NCBI RefSeq assembly: GCF_000719705.1
Contig: NZ_JOHO01000003.1
Coordinates: forward strand, 186,001-250,000
Direction of reading: 5' to 3'
DNA length: 64,000 nucleotides
Source of the DNA: Streptomyces sp. NRRL S-350
GTDB lineage: Bacteria > Actinomycetota > Actinomycetes > Streptomycetales > Streptomycetaceae
A program made the position numbers and the translations under genes. How positions within the stretch are numbered: the first letter of the stretch is position 1; each line of letters begins with the position of its first letter. The notes under the pieces are model-generated. The model saw nothing but the letters and a program-made list of their open reading frames with translations. It ran no database searches and was not told the origin of the DNA. Below, piece by piece: positions 53,850 to 63,962 of this stretch.

Positions 53850-53879
53850 CCCGGGAGGATCCGGACGGATTCTCCCGGG
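53850..53879 (+). promoter_or_regulatory. Hairpin in fusA-tuf gap
   Basis: 13-bp stem with one mismatch (53850-53862 with 53867-53879), 4-nt loop and no T tract, preceded by TTAGGCTATTAGGAGG. May be a partial terminator or processing site that adjusts tuf expression; tuf could also have its own promoter here. Confidence 0.5.
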
Positions 53880-53995
53880 GCCTCCGGCCCCTACCCCGCG
53901 GGACGGTGCGAGGTGCTTCCGGCACCACGGACCAAGCCCGATCAAGACCAACTGACGTCAGCACGGCGTACAGGATCTGTCCTCAGGAGGACTCA

Positions 53996-55189
<1,194 letters not shown>

Positions 55190-55225
55190 TTGGTGCTCTG
55201 ACCTGCCTGCCCGTACAGGCTGAGT

Positions 55226-55267
55226 CCGAAGGGCCCCGCGCACCGCACGGTGCGCGGGGCCCTTCGG
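55226..55267 (+). terminator. Terminator after tuf
   Basis: Perfect 19-bp inverted repeat (55226-55244 with 55249-55267) with a 4-nt loop. Ends the str operon. Confidence 0.85.
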
Positions 55268-55392
55268 CGTCCACCGGCGACCCGTTCACGGGGCGCTCAC
55301 CTGGGCACGTCGCCTTTCACCGCCCGCTCATGGCCGACTGTTATGGTCGGGCCACCAGCAAGCCCCGCCGTCGCGGAAAGTGGGACCAACGC

Positions 55393-56355
55393 ATGTCAAC
55401 GGCACCGCTGTTGTCGATCGTGATGCCGATCTACAACGAGCAGGAGGCGCTCCCGTTGACCGTCGAGCGGCTGCGGCCCCTCCTCGACGGGCTCGACGTG
55501 ACCTACGAGGTGGTCGGCGTCGACGACGGCAGCACCGACGCGACGCCGGTGCTGATGCGGAAGATCCGTCAGGACTGGCCCGAGTTCCGCATCGTCCGCT
55601 TCGCCCGCAACTCCGGGCACCAGGCGGCCCTCAGCGCCGGCCTCCACCGCGCCTTCGGCGACTACGTCGTCTCGATCGACGCCGACCTGCAGGACCCGCC
55701 GGAGAAGATCCCCGAGATGCTGGCGCTCGCCCGCGAGCAGGGCCTCGACATCGTCTACGGCGTCCGCGGCGACCGCGGCACCGACACCTTCTTCAAGCGG
55801 CACACCGCCGGGGCGTACTACTGGCTGATGCGCAAGCTGGTCGGCAAGCGGATGCCCAGCCAGGCCGGTGACTACCGGCTGCTCAGCCGCGCGGCGGTGG
55901 ACGCGCTCAAGGCGATGCCCGAGCACCAGCCGGTCTACCGGCTGCTGGTGCCGTGGCTGGGCTTCCCCAGCGGCGAGGTGGTCTACGTGCGGGAGGAGCG
56001 GGTCGCGGGCAGCACCCACTACCCGCTGTCCAAGATGGTCCGGCTCGCGCTGGACAGCGTCACCAACTTCTCCGCGTCGCCGCTGCGGCTGGCCACCTGG
56101 CTCGGGCTGACCAGCTTCCTGGTCTGCATCGCGCTCGCGGTCTACACCACGGTCGCGTACGCGGTCGGCTCCACCGTGCCCGGCTGGTCCTCGCTGTTCA
56201 TAGGGATGCTGTTCATCGGGGCCGTCCAACTGGTCTGCGTCGGACTGCTCGGCGAGTACGTCGGCCGGATCTACTCGGCCGTCCAGGCGAGGCCGGCCTA
56301 CTTCGTCGGCTACGACTCCGCCGAGGAGCAGGACCGGTACGGGACGGGCGAGTGA
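55393..56355 (+). CDS. GtrB/DPM1-like polyprenyl-phosphate glycosyltransferase (GT2)
   Basis: 320 residues. N-terminal GT2 domain (LSIVMPIYNEQEALP, VDDGSTDATP, donor motif SIDADLQDPPEKI, QAGDYRLLSR) and two C-terminal transmembrane helices, the layout of enzymes that charge undecaprenyl phosphate with glucose or a related sugar. ATG 55393; upstream in-frame ATG 55330 would add residues that are not conserved-looking. The stop overlaps GtrA (GTGA). Probably donates lipid-linked sugar to the wall glycan made by the following genes. Confidence 0.88.
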   Translation: MSTAPLLSIVMPIYNEQEALPLTVERLRPLLDGLDVTYEVVGVDDGSTDATPVLMRKIRQDWPEFRIVRFARNSGHQAALSAGLHRAFGDYVVSIDADLQDPPEKIPEMLALAREQGLDIVYGVRGDRGTDTFFKRHTAGAYYWLMRKLVGKRMPSQAGDYRLLSRAAVDALKAMPEHQPVYRLLVPWLGFPSGEVVYVREERVAGSTHYPLSKMVRLALDSVTNFSASPLRLATWLGLTSFLVCIALAVYTTVAYAVGSTVPGWSSLFIGMLFIGAVQLVCVGLLGEYVGRIYSAVQARPAYFVGYDSAEEQDRYGTGE

Positions 56356-56801
56356 ACGAGATCCTCTCCGCGGACCGGAACGAGCACGACGAGCCGGCCG
56401 CCCCGGCGTCCGGGATGCGGCGGCAACTGCCGGCCTTCCTGGCCATCGGGGTGCTGAGCACCCTCTTCTACCTGGCGCTGTTCGTCGTCCTGCGCCTGGT
56501 CGCGTCCTCGCAGGTGGCCAACCTGGTCGCCCTGGCCGTCAGCGCGGTGGCCAACACCGCGGCCAACCGCCGCTTCACCTTCGGCATCACCGGCTCGGTC
56601 GGCGCGGTGCGCCACCAGCTCCAGGGCGCGGTCGCGTTCCTGATCGGGCTCGGCCTCAGCAGCGGCGCCCTGGCGCTGCTCGGCGTGGCGGTGCCGCACG
56701 CGTCCCGGGTGGTCGAGGTGGCCGGGCTCGTCGTGGCGAACGGTCTCGCCACCGTGGCCCGGTTCGTGCTCCTCAAGCTCTGGGTGTTCAAGAAGCGCTG
56801 A
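56352..56801 (+). CDS. GtrA-family membrane protein
   Basis: 149 residues with four transmembrane helices (LPAFLAIGVLSTLFYLALFVVL, VANLVALAVSAVANTAANRRFTFG, and two more), ending LKLWVFKKR. The NTAANRRFTFG segment and C-terminal WVFKK are GtrA hallmarks. GtrA proteins are thought to flip polyprenyl-phosphate sugars; here it is coupled to the GtrB-like enzyme by a 4-bp overlap. Confidence 0.88.
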   Translation: MNEILSADRNEHDEPAAPASGMRRQLPAFLAIGVLSTLFYLALFVVLRLVASSQVANLVALAVSAVANTAANRRFTFGITGSVGAVRHQLQGAVAFLIGLGLSSGALALLGVAVPHASRVVEVAGLVVANGLATVARFVLLKLWVFKKR

Positions 56802-56820
56802 GGCCCCCGGCCGCGGGGGC

Positions 56821-56868
56821 CGACGACGGAGGGGACGCGCGCCGCGGCACGCGTCCCCTCCGTCGTCG
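56821..56868. terminator. Bidirectional terminator between gtrA and rmlC
   Basis: Perfect 19-bp inverted repeat (56821-56839 with 56850-56868) with a 10-nt loop between two convergent genes. A smaller GCCCCCG/CGGGGGC hairpin precedes it at 56803-56820. Confidence 0.8.
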
Positions 56869-56879
56869 CGGCGCCGCCG

Positions 56880-57479
56880 CTACTGCTTCCGCAGCGACTC
56901 CGTGTAGGCCTTGCAGGCCTCGTAGTCCGGCAGCAGGCCGGTCGCGAGGGCCTCCGCGAGCGACGGCGCGACGGCGTCGCGGTCCGACAGCTGCGGGACG
57001 TCGGCCGGCCACTCGATGCCGAGGTCCGGGTCCAGCGGGTGCACGCCGTGCTCGCCGGTCGGGTTGTACGTCGCCGAGCAGAGGTAGGTCAGCGTGGCGT
57101 CGTCGGTGAGCGCGCAGAAGCCGTGGCCGAGGCCCTCGGAGATGTAGACGGCCTTGCGCTCCGTGTCGTCCAGCCGCACGCCCTCCCACCGGCCGAAGGT
57201 CGGCGAGCCGACCCGCAGGTCGACGATGACGTCCAGCACGGCGCCGCGGGTGCAGGCCACGTACTTGGCCTGGCCGGGCGGGACGTCGGCGAAGTGGATC
57301 CCGCGGACGACGTCCTTGGCGGACAGCGACAGGTTGGCCTGCGCCAGGTTCAGGGGGTGGCCGACGACCTCGGCGAGCCGGTCGAAGCGGTACCACTCGG
57401 TGAAGTGGCCCCGCGCGTCGCCGTGCACCTGCGGGGTGATCTCGAAGGCGCCCTCGATGGAGAGCTCGCGGAACTTCAC
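56880..57479 (-). CDS. rmlC: dTDP-4-dehydrorhamnose 3,5-epimerase
   Basis: Third step of dTDP-L-rhamnose synthesis. 199 residues, cupin fold: [35 protein letters not shown] with the catalytic His, [18 protein letters not shown], and [15 protein letters not shown] 57479 overlaps the rmlA stop (GTGA). Second gene of the rmlA-rmlC unit. Confidence 0.94.
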   Translation of the reverse strand: MKFRELSIEGAFEITPQVHGDARGHFTEWYRFDRLAEVVGHPLNLAQANLSLSAKDVVRGIHFADVPPGQAKYVACTRGAVLDVIVDLRVGSPTFGRWEGVRLDDTERKAVYISEGLGHGFCALTDDATLTYLCSATYNPTGEHGVHPLDPDLGIEWPADVPQLSDRDAVAPSLAEALATGLLPDYEACKAYTESLRKQ

Positions 57480-58351
57480 CGGGCCGCCGCCTCGTCGAGC
57501 AGGCCCAGCAGGTACTGGCCGTAGCCGCTCTTCAGCAGCGGCTCGGCGAGCTCGCGCAGCTGCGCGTCGTCGATCAGGCCGGCCCGCCAGACCGCCTCCT
57601 CGATGCAGCCGATCTTGAAGCCCTGGCGCTCCTCGATGACCCGGACGAACTCCGAGGCCTGGACCATCGACACGAACGTGCCGGTGTCCAGCCAGGCGGT
57701 GCCGCGGTCGAGGATCGTGACGTGCAGGTCGCCGGTGCGCAGGTAGGCGTCGTTGACGGCGGTGATCTCCAGCTCGCCGCGGGCGCTCGGCTTCAGGTCG
57801 CGGGCGATCCCGACGACCCGGTTGTCGTAGAAGTACAGACCGGGGACGGCGTAACGGGACTTGGGCTCGGTCGGCTTCTCCTCGATCGAGATGACCTGGC
57901 CGCTCTCGTCGAACTCCACCACGCCGTACGCGGTCGGGTCCGCCACCGGGTAGGCGAACACCCGGCCGCCCTTGATGTCGGAGTGCTCCGTCAGCCGGGT
58001 GCCGAGGCCGCTGCCGTGGAAGATGTTGTCGCCGAGGATCAGGGCCACCGGCTCGTCGCCGATGAAGTCGGCGCCGAGGACGAAGGCCTGGGCGATGCCC
58101 TCGGGCTTCTCCTGGACGGCGTACTGGAGCTTCAGGCCGAACTGGGAACCGTCGCCCAGCAGCCGTTCGAACTGGTCCCGGTCGTTCGGGGTGGTGATGA
58201 TCAGGATTTCGCTTATCCCGGCCATCACCAGGGTCGAGAGGGGGTAATAGATCATCGGCTTGTCGAAGACCGGGAGGAGTTGCTTCGACACCGCACGGGT
58301 CAGGGGCCACAGCCGCGAGCCGGTGCCGCCGGCCAGGAGGATTCCACGCAT
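57476..58351 (-). CDS. rmlA: Glucose-1-phosphate thymidylyltransferase
   Basis: First step of dTDP-rhamnose synthesis. 291 residues: nucleotide loop [65 protein letters not shown] and [15 protein letters not shown] 58351 lies six bases after TAGGGT (minus strand), so the transcript may be leaderless. Divergent from rmlB. Confidence 0.96.
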   Translation of the reverse strand: MRGILLAGGTGSRLWPLTRAVSKQLLPVFDKPMIYYPLSTLVMAGISEILIITTPNDRDQFERLLGDGSQFGLKLQYAVQEKPEGIAQAFVLGADFIGDEPVALILGDNIFHGSGLGTRLTEHSDIKGGRVFAYPVADPTAYGVVEFDESGQVISIEEKPTEPKSRYAVPGLYFYDNRVVGIARDLKPSARGELEITAVNDAYLRTGDLHVTILDRGTAWLDTGTFVSMVQASEFVRVIEERQGFKIGCIEEAVWRAGLIDDAQLRELAEPLLKSGYGQYLLGLLDEAAAR

Positions 58352-58357
58352 GGGTGC

Positions 58358-58363
58358 ACCCTA
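58358..58363 (-). promoter_or_regulatory. Predicted -10 element of rmlA
   Basis: TAGGGT on the minus strand, followed by six bases and the ATG of rmlA. No ribosome-binding site is visible, which fits a leaderless start. No clear -35. Confidence 0.45.
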
Positions 58364-58417
58364 TTCGAGAACGCAGGGGCCGGTGGGGGGCGGGGCGGGG
58401 GGCCGCTCGGGCGGCGG

Positions 58418-58423
58418 TAGACT
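58418..58423 (+). promoter_or_regulatory. Predicted -10 element of rmlB
   Basis: TAGACT ending nine bases before the rmlB ATG, leaving almost no 5' leader. The start codon lies inside a near-palindrome GCGCATTATGCGC (58426-58438). Confidence 0.45.
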
Positions 58424-58432
58424 ACGCGCATT

Positions 58433-59410
58433 ATGCGCATCCTCGTGACCGGCGGCGCCGGATTCATTGGTTCGGAGTTCGTCCGTCAGCTCCTCGGAGC
58501 GGACGAGAGCGCCCGGATCACCGTCTTTGACAAACTCACCTACTCGGGCGTCCTGGAGAACCTGGCCCCGGTGGCGGACCACCCGGGCTACGCCTTCGTC
58601 CAGGGCGACATCTGCGACGCGGACGCCGTGGACCAGGTCATGCCGGGCCACGACGTGGTGGTGCACTTCGCCGCCGAGTCCCACGTGGACCGCTCGATCG
58701 CCGGCGCGGGCCCCTTCGTCCTCACCAACGTCGTCGGCACCCAGGTGCTGCTCGACGCGGCCCGCAAGCACGGCGTCGGCCGCTTCGTGCACATCTCCAC
58801 CGACGAGGTGTACGGCTCGATCAGCGAGGGCTCCTGGACCGAGACCTGGCCGCTGGAGCCGAACTCCCCGTACTCGGCCTCCAAGGCCTCCTCCGACCTG
58901 CTGGCGCTGGCCTACCACCGCACCCACGGCATGGACGTCGTGGTGACCCGCTGCTCCAACAACTACGGGCACTACCAGTTCCCGGAGAAGGTCATCCCGC
59001 TGTTCACCACCAACCTGATCGACGGCAAGAAGGTGCCGCTGTACGGCGACGGCGGCAACGTCCGCGACTGGCTGCACGTCTCGGACCACTGCCGGGGCAT
59101 CGAGCTGGTCATGCGCGGCGGCCGCGCGGGTGAGGTCTACAACATCGGCGGCGGCACCGAGGCCACCAACAAGGAGCTGACCGGTCTGCTGCTGGAGGCC
59201 GCCGGCGCCGGCTGGGACATGGTCGAGCACGTCGAGGACCGCAAGGGCCACGACCTGCGCTACTCGATCGACATCAGCAAGATCCGCGAGGAACTCGGCT
59301 ACGAACCGCAGGTCCGCTTCGAGGACGGCCTCGCCGCGACCATCGCCTGGTACCGCGAGAACCGCGCCTGGTGGGAGCCGCTGAAGCAGAAGGCGGCCCT
59401 GGCCAAGTGA
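58433..59410 (+). CDS. rmlB: dTDP-glucose 4,6-dehydratase
   Basis: Second step of dTDP-rhamnose synthesis. 325 residues: NAD-binding VTGGAGFIGSEFV, HFAAESHVDRSI, catalytic STDEVYGS and SPYSASKASSD (YxxxK), RCSNNYGHYQFPEKVIPL, and RDWLHVSDHCRGI. The stop overlaps the rmlD GTG. The C-terminal tail WWEPLK is typical of RfbB/RmlB. Confidence 0.96.
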   Translation: MRILVTGGAGFIGSEFVRQLLGADESARITVFDKLTYSGVLENLAPVADHPGYAFVQGDICDADAVDQVMPGHDVVVHFAAESHVDRSIAGAGPFVLTNVVGTQVLLDAARKHGVGRFVHISTDEVYGSISEGSWTETWPLEPNSPYSASKASSDLLALAYHRTHGMDVVVTRCSNNYGHYQFPEKVIPLFTTNLIDGKKVPLYGDGGNVRDWLHVSDHCRGIELVMRGGRAGEVYNIGGGTEATNKELTGLLLEAAGAGWDMVEHVEDRKGHDLRYSIDISKIREELGYEPQVRFEDGLAATIAWYRENRAWWEPLKQKAALAK

Positions 59411-60342
59411 CCGCGAACGCCGCCGGCCGGGTGCGCTGGCTGGTCACCGGCGCGGCCGGGATGCTCGGACGGGACCTGCTGTCGGTGCTCGCCGCCGACC
59501 CGACCGCCGAAGTCACCGCGCTGCGCCGGGCGGACCTCGACATCACCGACGCCGCGGCCGTGCAGGCCGCGGTCGAGGGCCACGACCTCGTGGTCAACTG
59601 CGCCGCGTGGACCGACGTCGACGGTGCGGAGACCGAGGAGGAGGCCGCCACCGCCGTCAACGGCACCGGCGTGCGCCACCTGGCCGCGGCCTGCGCCAAG
59701 ACCGGCGCCCGGCTGCTGCACGTCTCCACCGACTACGTCCTGCCGGGCGACGCCACCGAGCCCTGCCCGGAGGACGCCGCGACCGTGCCGGTCAACGCGT
59801 ACGGCCGCAGCAAGCTGGTCGGCGAGCGCGCCGTCGCCGAGCTCCTCCCCGAGCACGGCTACGTCGTGCGCACCGCCTGGCTGTACGGCGAGCACGGGCC
59901 GAACTTCGTGGCCACCATGCTCAAGCTGGCCGCCCAGCGGGACACCCTGGACGTGGTCGACGACCAGCACGGCCAGCCGACCTGGTCGTACGCGCTGGCC
60001 GGCCGCCTGGTCGAGCTGGGCCGCGCCGCGCTCGCCGGACAGGCCCCGGCCGGGGTCTACCACGGCACCGCGAGCGGCCGGACCACCTGGTTCGGGCTGG
60101 CCCGCGAGACCTACGCGCTGAGCGGGCTCGACCCCGAGCGGATCCGCCCCACCACCTCGGAGGCGTTCGTCCGCCCGGCCGTCCGCCCGGCCTTCAGCGT
60201 GCTGGCCCACGACCGCTGGGCCGCCGCCGGGCTGGCACCGCTGCCCGAGTGGCGGGCCATGCTGGCCGCGGCCCTGGACAAGCCCGTCTTCGCCGAACTG
60301 GCCGCCACGGCCCGGACCACCGAGAGCGACAGATCTCAGTGA
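59407..60342 (+). CDS. rmlD: dTDP-4-dehydrorhamnose reductase
   Basis: Last step, giving dTDP-L-rhamnose. 311 residues: WLVTGAAGMLGRDLL (NAD(P) loop), NCAAWTDVDGAE, HVSTDYVLPGD, NAYGRSKLVGE (YxxxK), and RTAWLYGEHGPNFV. GTG start overlaps rmlB (GTGA), and its own stop overlaps the flippase start in the same way. Confidence 0.95.
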   Translation: MTANAAGRVRWLVTGAAGMLGRDLLSVLAADPTAEVTALRRADLDITDAAAVQAAVEGHDLVVNCAAWTDVDGAETEEEAATAVNGTGVRHLAAACAKTGARLLHVSTDYVLPGDATEPCPEDAATVPVNAYGRSKLVGERAVAELLPEHGYVVRTAWLYGEHGPNFVATMLKLAAQRDTLDVVDDQHGQPTWSYALAGRLVELGRAALAGQAPAGVYHGTASGRTTWFGLARETYALSGLDPERIRPTTSEAFVRPAVRPAFSVLAHDRWAAAGLAPLPEWRAMLAAALDKPVFAELAATARTTESDRSQ

Positions 60343-61676
60343 AGAACGCACTGACGAAGGTGACGGCCGCGCTACCGCCGGGAACCCTGGCGGTGGCCGG
60401 CGGCACCGTCGTCCTGGGCGCCGCCTCCTACATCCACCTCGGAGTGGCGGGCCACAGCCTGTCCGTCGACGACATGGCGAACGTCTCCCTGCTGTGGACG
60501 ATCGTGATGTCCGTCGGCATCGGCGTCTTCTTCCCGATCGAGCAGGAGCTCACCCGGATCGTCGCGGCCCGTGCGGCGCTCGGCCACGGGGCCGCGCCGG
60601 TGCTGCGCCGGGCGACCCTGCTCACCGGCGGGATCCTCGGCGCGACCCTGCTCGTCCTCGGCGCCGCGTCCGGCCCGATCGCCCGGACGATGTTCCACGG
60701 CGACCGCTCGCTGGTTCTGGCACTCGGCGGGGCGTTCACCGGCATGGCCGTCTGCTACCTCACCCGCGGCGTCCTGGCCGGCCTCGGCCGGTTCGGCGCG
60801 TACGGCACCCAGCTCGGCCTCGACGGCGGGCTGCGGATCGGCCTGGCGTTCGCCTTCGGCGCGGCCGGGGTGCACTCGGCGCTCGCGTTCAGCCTGATCC
60901 TGGCCGTCGCGCCGGTCCTCGCCGCGATCGCCACGCTGCCGCCGCTGCTGCGGGCGGTCAAGCCCGGCGAGCAGGTCGCCTGGTCGGAGCTCTGCTCCGG
61001 CCTGGGCCTGCTGATCTGTTCCACGCTGCTCTCGCAGGTCGTGGTCAACGCCGCGGTGGTCAGCACCAAGCTGCTCGCGCCGTCCGACTCCGCGTTGATC
61101 GCCGCCCTGCTCAACGCGCTGGTGCTGGCCCGGGTGCCGCTGTTCGTCTTCGGCTCGCTGCAGGCCTCGCTGCTGAACGGCCTCTCCGCGGCGATCGCGG
61201 TCGGCGACCGGGCCGCGTTTACCGGTATGCTCCGCCGGATCGGCGCGGTGGTGGGCCTGCTCGGGCTGCTCGGCGGGATCCCGGCGGTCGTCCTCGGCCC
61301 CCGGCTGATCCAGGTGCTGTTCGGTGCCAAGCCGGTGCTCGGCTGTCTCGACTTCTTCTGGTTGTCCGCCGGAACCGTGGCGTACATGTTCGCGATGGTG
61401 CTCGGCCAGGCGCTGATGGTATTCAAGCGGCACAACCTCCAACTGCTCTGCTGGGCGGTCGGCACCGCGGTCCTCGCGGGGGTGACCTTCCTGCCGGGCG
61501 AGGTGTCCACCCGCGTGATCCTGGCCTACACGGCCGGTTCCGTGGCCACCGTCGTCGGTATGCTGGCGGTCCTGAGGCAGAGCTTCGGCCGTTCGGCGAC
61601 GAACTCGGCCGGTCTCGTCCAGCAGTCGGACGACTCGGGCACCGCGGTGTTGAGCAGCCGGACGGCCGGTGAGTGA
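60339..61676 (+). CDS. Polysaccharide/lipid-linked oligosaccharide flippase (Wzx-like, MOP superfamily)
   Basis: 445 residues, about 12 hydrophobic segments, no large soluble domain. The pattern (LSVDDMANVSLLWTIVMSVGIGVFFPIEQELTRIVAAR in the first third, paired helices afterwards) fits the MOP flippases that move undecaprenyl-PP-linked glycans. GTG start overlaps rmlD and the stop overlaps the next GT. A short Ser/Thr/Gly-rich C-terminal tail is present. Confidence 0.8.
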   Translation: MKNALTKVTAALPPGTLAVAGGTVVLGAASYIHLGVAGHSLSVDDMANVSLLWTIVMSVGIGVFFPIEQELTRIVAARAALGHGAAPVLRRATLLTGGILGATLLVLGAASGPIARTMFHGDRSLVLALGGAFTGMAVCYLTRGVLAGLGRFGAYGTQLGLDGGLRIGLAFAFGAAGVHSALAFSLILAVAPVLAAIATLPPLLRAVKPGEQVAWSELCSGLGLLICSTLLSQVVVNAAVVSTKLLAPSDSALIAALLNALVLARVPLFVFGSLQASLLNGLSAAIAVGDRAAFTGMLRRIGAVVGLLGLLGGIPAVVLGPRLIQVLFGAKPVLGCLDFFWLSAGTVAYMFAMVLGQALMVFKRHNLQLLCWAVGTAVLAGVTFLPGEVSTRVILAYTAGSVATVVGMLAVLRQSFGRSATNSAGLVQQSDDSGTAVLSSRTAGE

Positions 61677-62434
61677 CCGTGTCCGCCCCCCATCTTCAGA
61701 TCGCCGCGCAGCAGCGCGGGCCAGACCCCATTCATGGAGCCTCCGTGTCCCAGTACGACGATGTTTGGCTGGTGATCCCGGCCTACAACGAGGGCCAGGT
61801 GATCGCCGACGTTGTGGAGGGGGCGCGAAAGACGTTCCCGAACATCGTCGTGGTCGATGACGGCAGCGGCGACGACTCGGCGAAGCACATCATGCGGACG
61901 GGCGCCCACCTGGTGCGCCACCCGGTCAACCTCGGCCAGGGCGCGGCCCTGCAGACCGGCCTCGCGTACGCGCTGGCCCAGCCCGGGGCCAAGTACTTCG
62001 CCACCTTCGACGCGGACGGCCAGCACCAGACCGCGGACGTCGAGAAGATGGTGGCGCTGCTGCGCGAGGGCGAGACCGACGTGGTCCTCGGCTCGCGCTT
62101 CATCGAGCAGAACGGCCAGGTGCCGTGGATCAAGCGGGTCGTCCTGCGGACCGCGGCCACCGTGAGCCCGACGGCGCGCAAGCTCAAGCTGACCGATGCC
62201 CACAACGGTCTGCGCGTGCTGAACCGTGAGGCCGCGGGCCGCCTGCGGATCACCATGAACGGCATGGCGCACGCCTCGGAGATCGTCAGCTTCCTCGCCG
62301 GCTCCGACCTTCGGGTCGCCGAGCTGCCGGTGGACATCCTGTACACCGACTACTCACGCGCCAAGGGTCAGTCCCTGATCAACGGCGTCAACATCATCTT
62401 CGACATCTCGCTGCGGGAGCGTAGCCGCCGATGA
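61673..62434 (+). CDS. GT2-family glycosyltransferase (polyprenyl-phosphate mannose synthase-like)
   Basis: 253 residues. VWLVIPAYNEGQVIADVV, VVVDDGSGDDS, and the donor motif ATFDADGQHQTADVEKM are classical GT2; no transmembrane segment. GTG 61673 overlaps the flippase stop (GTGA); GTG 61745 preceded by GGAG is an alternative that would drop a 24-residue N-terminal stretch not typical of the family. Followed by DUF2304 with a 4-bp overlap, a frequent GT2-DUF2304 pairing. Confidence 0.88.
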   Translation: MTVSAPHLQIAAQQRGPDPIHGASVSQYDDVWLVIPAYNEGQVIADVVEGARKTFPNIVVVDDGSGDDSAKHIMRTGAHLVRHPVNLGQGAALQTGLAYALAQPGAKYFATFDADGQHQTADVEKMVALLREGETDVVLGSRFIEQNGQVPWIKRVVLRTAATVSPTARKLKLTDAHNGLRVLNREAAGRLRITMNGMAHASEIVSFLAGSDLRVAELPVDILYTDYSRAKGQSLINGVNIIFDISLRERSRR

Positions 62435-62829
62435 AATTCTTCTGGATCCAGCTGGTTCTCATTCTCGGCTCGGTCACTCTCGCCTTCATGTTCATCCGGC
62501 GATGGGACCGTGCCAACACCCGCGCCTGGAAGCGGATCGCGTTCTCGGTCTTCGTGGTCGTGAACATCTACGCGGTGCTGCGCCCCACCGACGTCACCTG
62601 GCTCGCCCACCAGCTGGGCGTCGGCCGGGGCACCGACCTGGTGCTGTACGTCATGGTGCTGGCGATGGGCTTCCTGACCCTCAACACCTTCCTGCGGTTC
62701 CGCTCGCTGGAGAAGAAGCTCACCGACCTGGCGCGCACCGTGGCGATCAACGAGGGCGCCCGGCTGAACGAGGAGCGCTTCGACCTGGACCTCCCGGTCT
62801 CGGCGCCGGTCGACCGCAGCAAGGCCTGA
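62431..62829 (+). CDS. DUF2304 membrane protein
   Basis: 132 residues with three transmembrane helices (WIQLVLILGSVTLAFMFI, IAFSVFVVVNIYAVL, LVLYVMVLAMGFLTLNTFL) and a cytoplasmic helical tail (FRSLEKKLTDLARTVAI). DUF2304 proteins often sit beside GT2 enzymes in glycan clusters and probably anchor or assist them. ATG start overlaps the GT2 stop (ATGA). Confidence 0.87.
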   Translation: MKFFWIQLVLILGSVTLAFMFIRRWDRANTRAWKRIAFSVFVVVNIYAVLRPTDVTWLAHQLGVGRGTDLVLYVMVLAMGFLTLNTFLRFRSLEKKLTDLARTVAINEGARLNEERFDLDLPVSAPVDRSKA

Positions 62830-62833
62830 GCCC

Positions 62834-63742
62834 GTGGCGACCTTCGAGTTCATGCTGCCGTACTACGGCGACGTGGCACTGATGCAGGCGGCGGTCCGCA
62901 GCATCCTCGCGCAGACCGACGGGGACTTCCGGCTGACCGTCATCGACGACGGCAAGGAGCCGGAGGTCCCGGGCTGGTTCGCCGGACTCGGCGACGACCG
63001 GGTGCACTACCAGCGCAACGAGCAGAACCTCGGCATCACCAAGAACTTCCAGAAGTGCGTGGAGCTGTCCCGGGCCGACCACGTGGTCATCATGGGCTGC
63101 GACGACCTGCTGCACCCGCACTACCTGGAGACCGTCCGGGCGATCCTGCGCGCCAACCCCGACGTGGGCATGGTGCAGCCGGGCGTCGAGGTGATCGACG
63201 GCAACGGCGCGCTCAGCGCCGGCCTGGCCGACAACGTGAAGGAGCGCATCTACGCCCCGACCGTCAAGGGCCGGCGCCTGATGGGCGGCGAGGAGCTGGC
63301 GGCGAGCGTGCTGCGCGGCAACTGGCTCTACTTCCCGTCGATCTGCTGGCGGGGCGAGGCGCTGCGCGCGGTCAACTTCCGTGACGAGTACTCGGTGATC
63401 CAGGACCTGGCCCTGGTCGTCGACCTGCTGGAGCGCGGCGAGCAGATGATCGTGGACAACACCACGGTCGTCTTCCAGTACCGTCGGCACGCGGTGAGCG
63501 AGTCCTCGGTGCAGGCCTTCTCCGGCACCCGCTTCTCCGAGGCGGAGCGCTACTTCAACGCCGTGGCGGAGCGGATGGACGCCCGCGGCTGGCCCAAGGC
63601 CGCCCGCGCGGCCCGGTTCCGCAGCGCCTCCCGCCTGCACGCGCTGACCATGCTGCCGGGCGCGCTGCGCCGGGGGCAGCGGGACGGCGCCAAGGTGCTG
63701 GTCCGGCACGCCCTGACGGCCGGGAAGCGGCACGAGGGCTGA
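62834..63742 (+). CDS. GT2-family glycosyltransferase (rhamnosyltransferase-like)
   Basis: 302 residues. FEFMLPYYGDVALMQAAVRSIL (GT-A fold start), LTVIDDG, acidic donor motif MGCDDLLHPHYLE, and a C-terminal region with FQYRRHAVSESSVQAFSG typical of capsule and O-antigen glycosyltransferases. GTG start 4 bp after DUF2304. Likely transfers a sugar such as rhamnose onto the lipid-linked glycan. Last gene of the locus before a terminator. Confidence 0.85.
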   Translation: MATFEFMLPYYGDVALMQAAVRSILAQTDGDFRLTVIDDGKEPEVPGWFAGLGDDRVHYQRNEQNLGITKNFQKCVELSRADHVVIMGCDDLLHPHYLETVRAILRANPDVGMVQPGVEVIDGNGALSAGLADNVKERIYAPTVKGRRLMGGEELAASVLRGNWLYFPSICWRGEALRAVNFRDEYSVIQDLALVVDLLERGEQMIVDNTTVVFQYRRHAVSESSVQAFSGTRFSEAERYFNAVAERMDARGWPKAARAARFRSASRLHALTMLPGALRRGQRDGAKVLVRHALTAGKRHEG

Positions 63743-63748
63743 GCCGTA

Positions 63749-63802
63749 CGACCGGCTCCGGGCGCGGCACCGCAGGGTGAACCGCCGCCCCGGAGCCGGT
63801 CG
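63749..63802 (+). terminator. Terminator after the glycan operon
   Basis: 14-bp inverted repeat (63749-63762 with 63789-63802) with a 26-nt loop, right after the last glycosyltransferase stop. Confidence 0.65.
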
Positions 63803-63962
63803 TTGTCGTCTGTGGAGGACGGCCGGCGCTGGCTCCGCCGGAACGGCGCGTGGCAGACTTCCGGTGCGATCCGACGTGCGGTGGGGCGAGCCGGAGCTCG
63901 CGGCGCCACCCGGGTCGGCCATGACGAGAACGTCAACTCACACAAGGTAGGGATGTGTCCCG

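Noticed and set aside
63921..63950. Nine-codon ORF upstream of the last gene start, possible leader peptide.
   Set aside because: No ribosome-binding site of note, no run of a regulatory amino acid, and no attenuator hairpin can be judged before the window ends.
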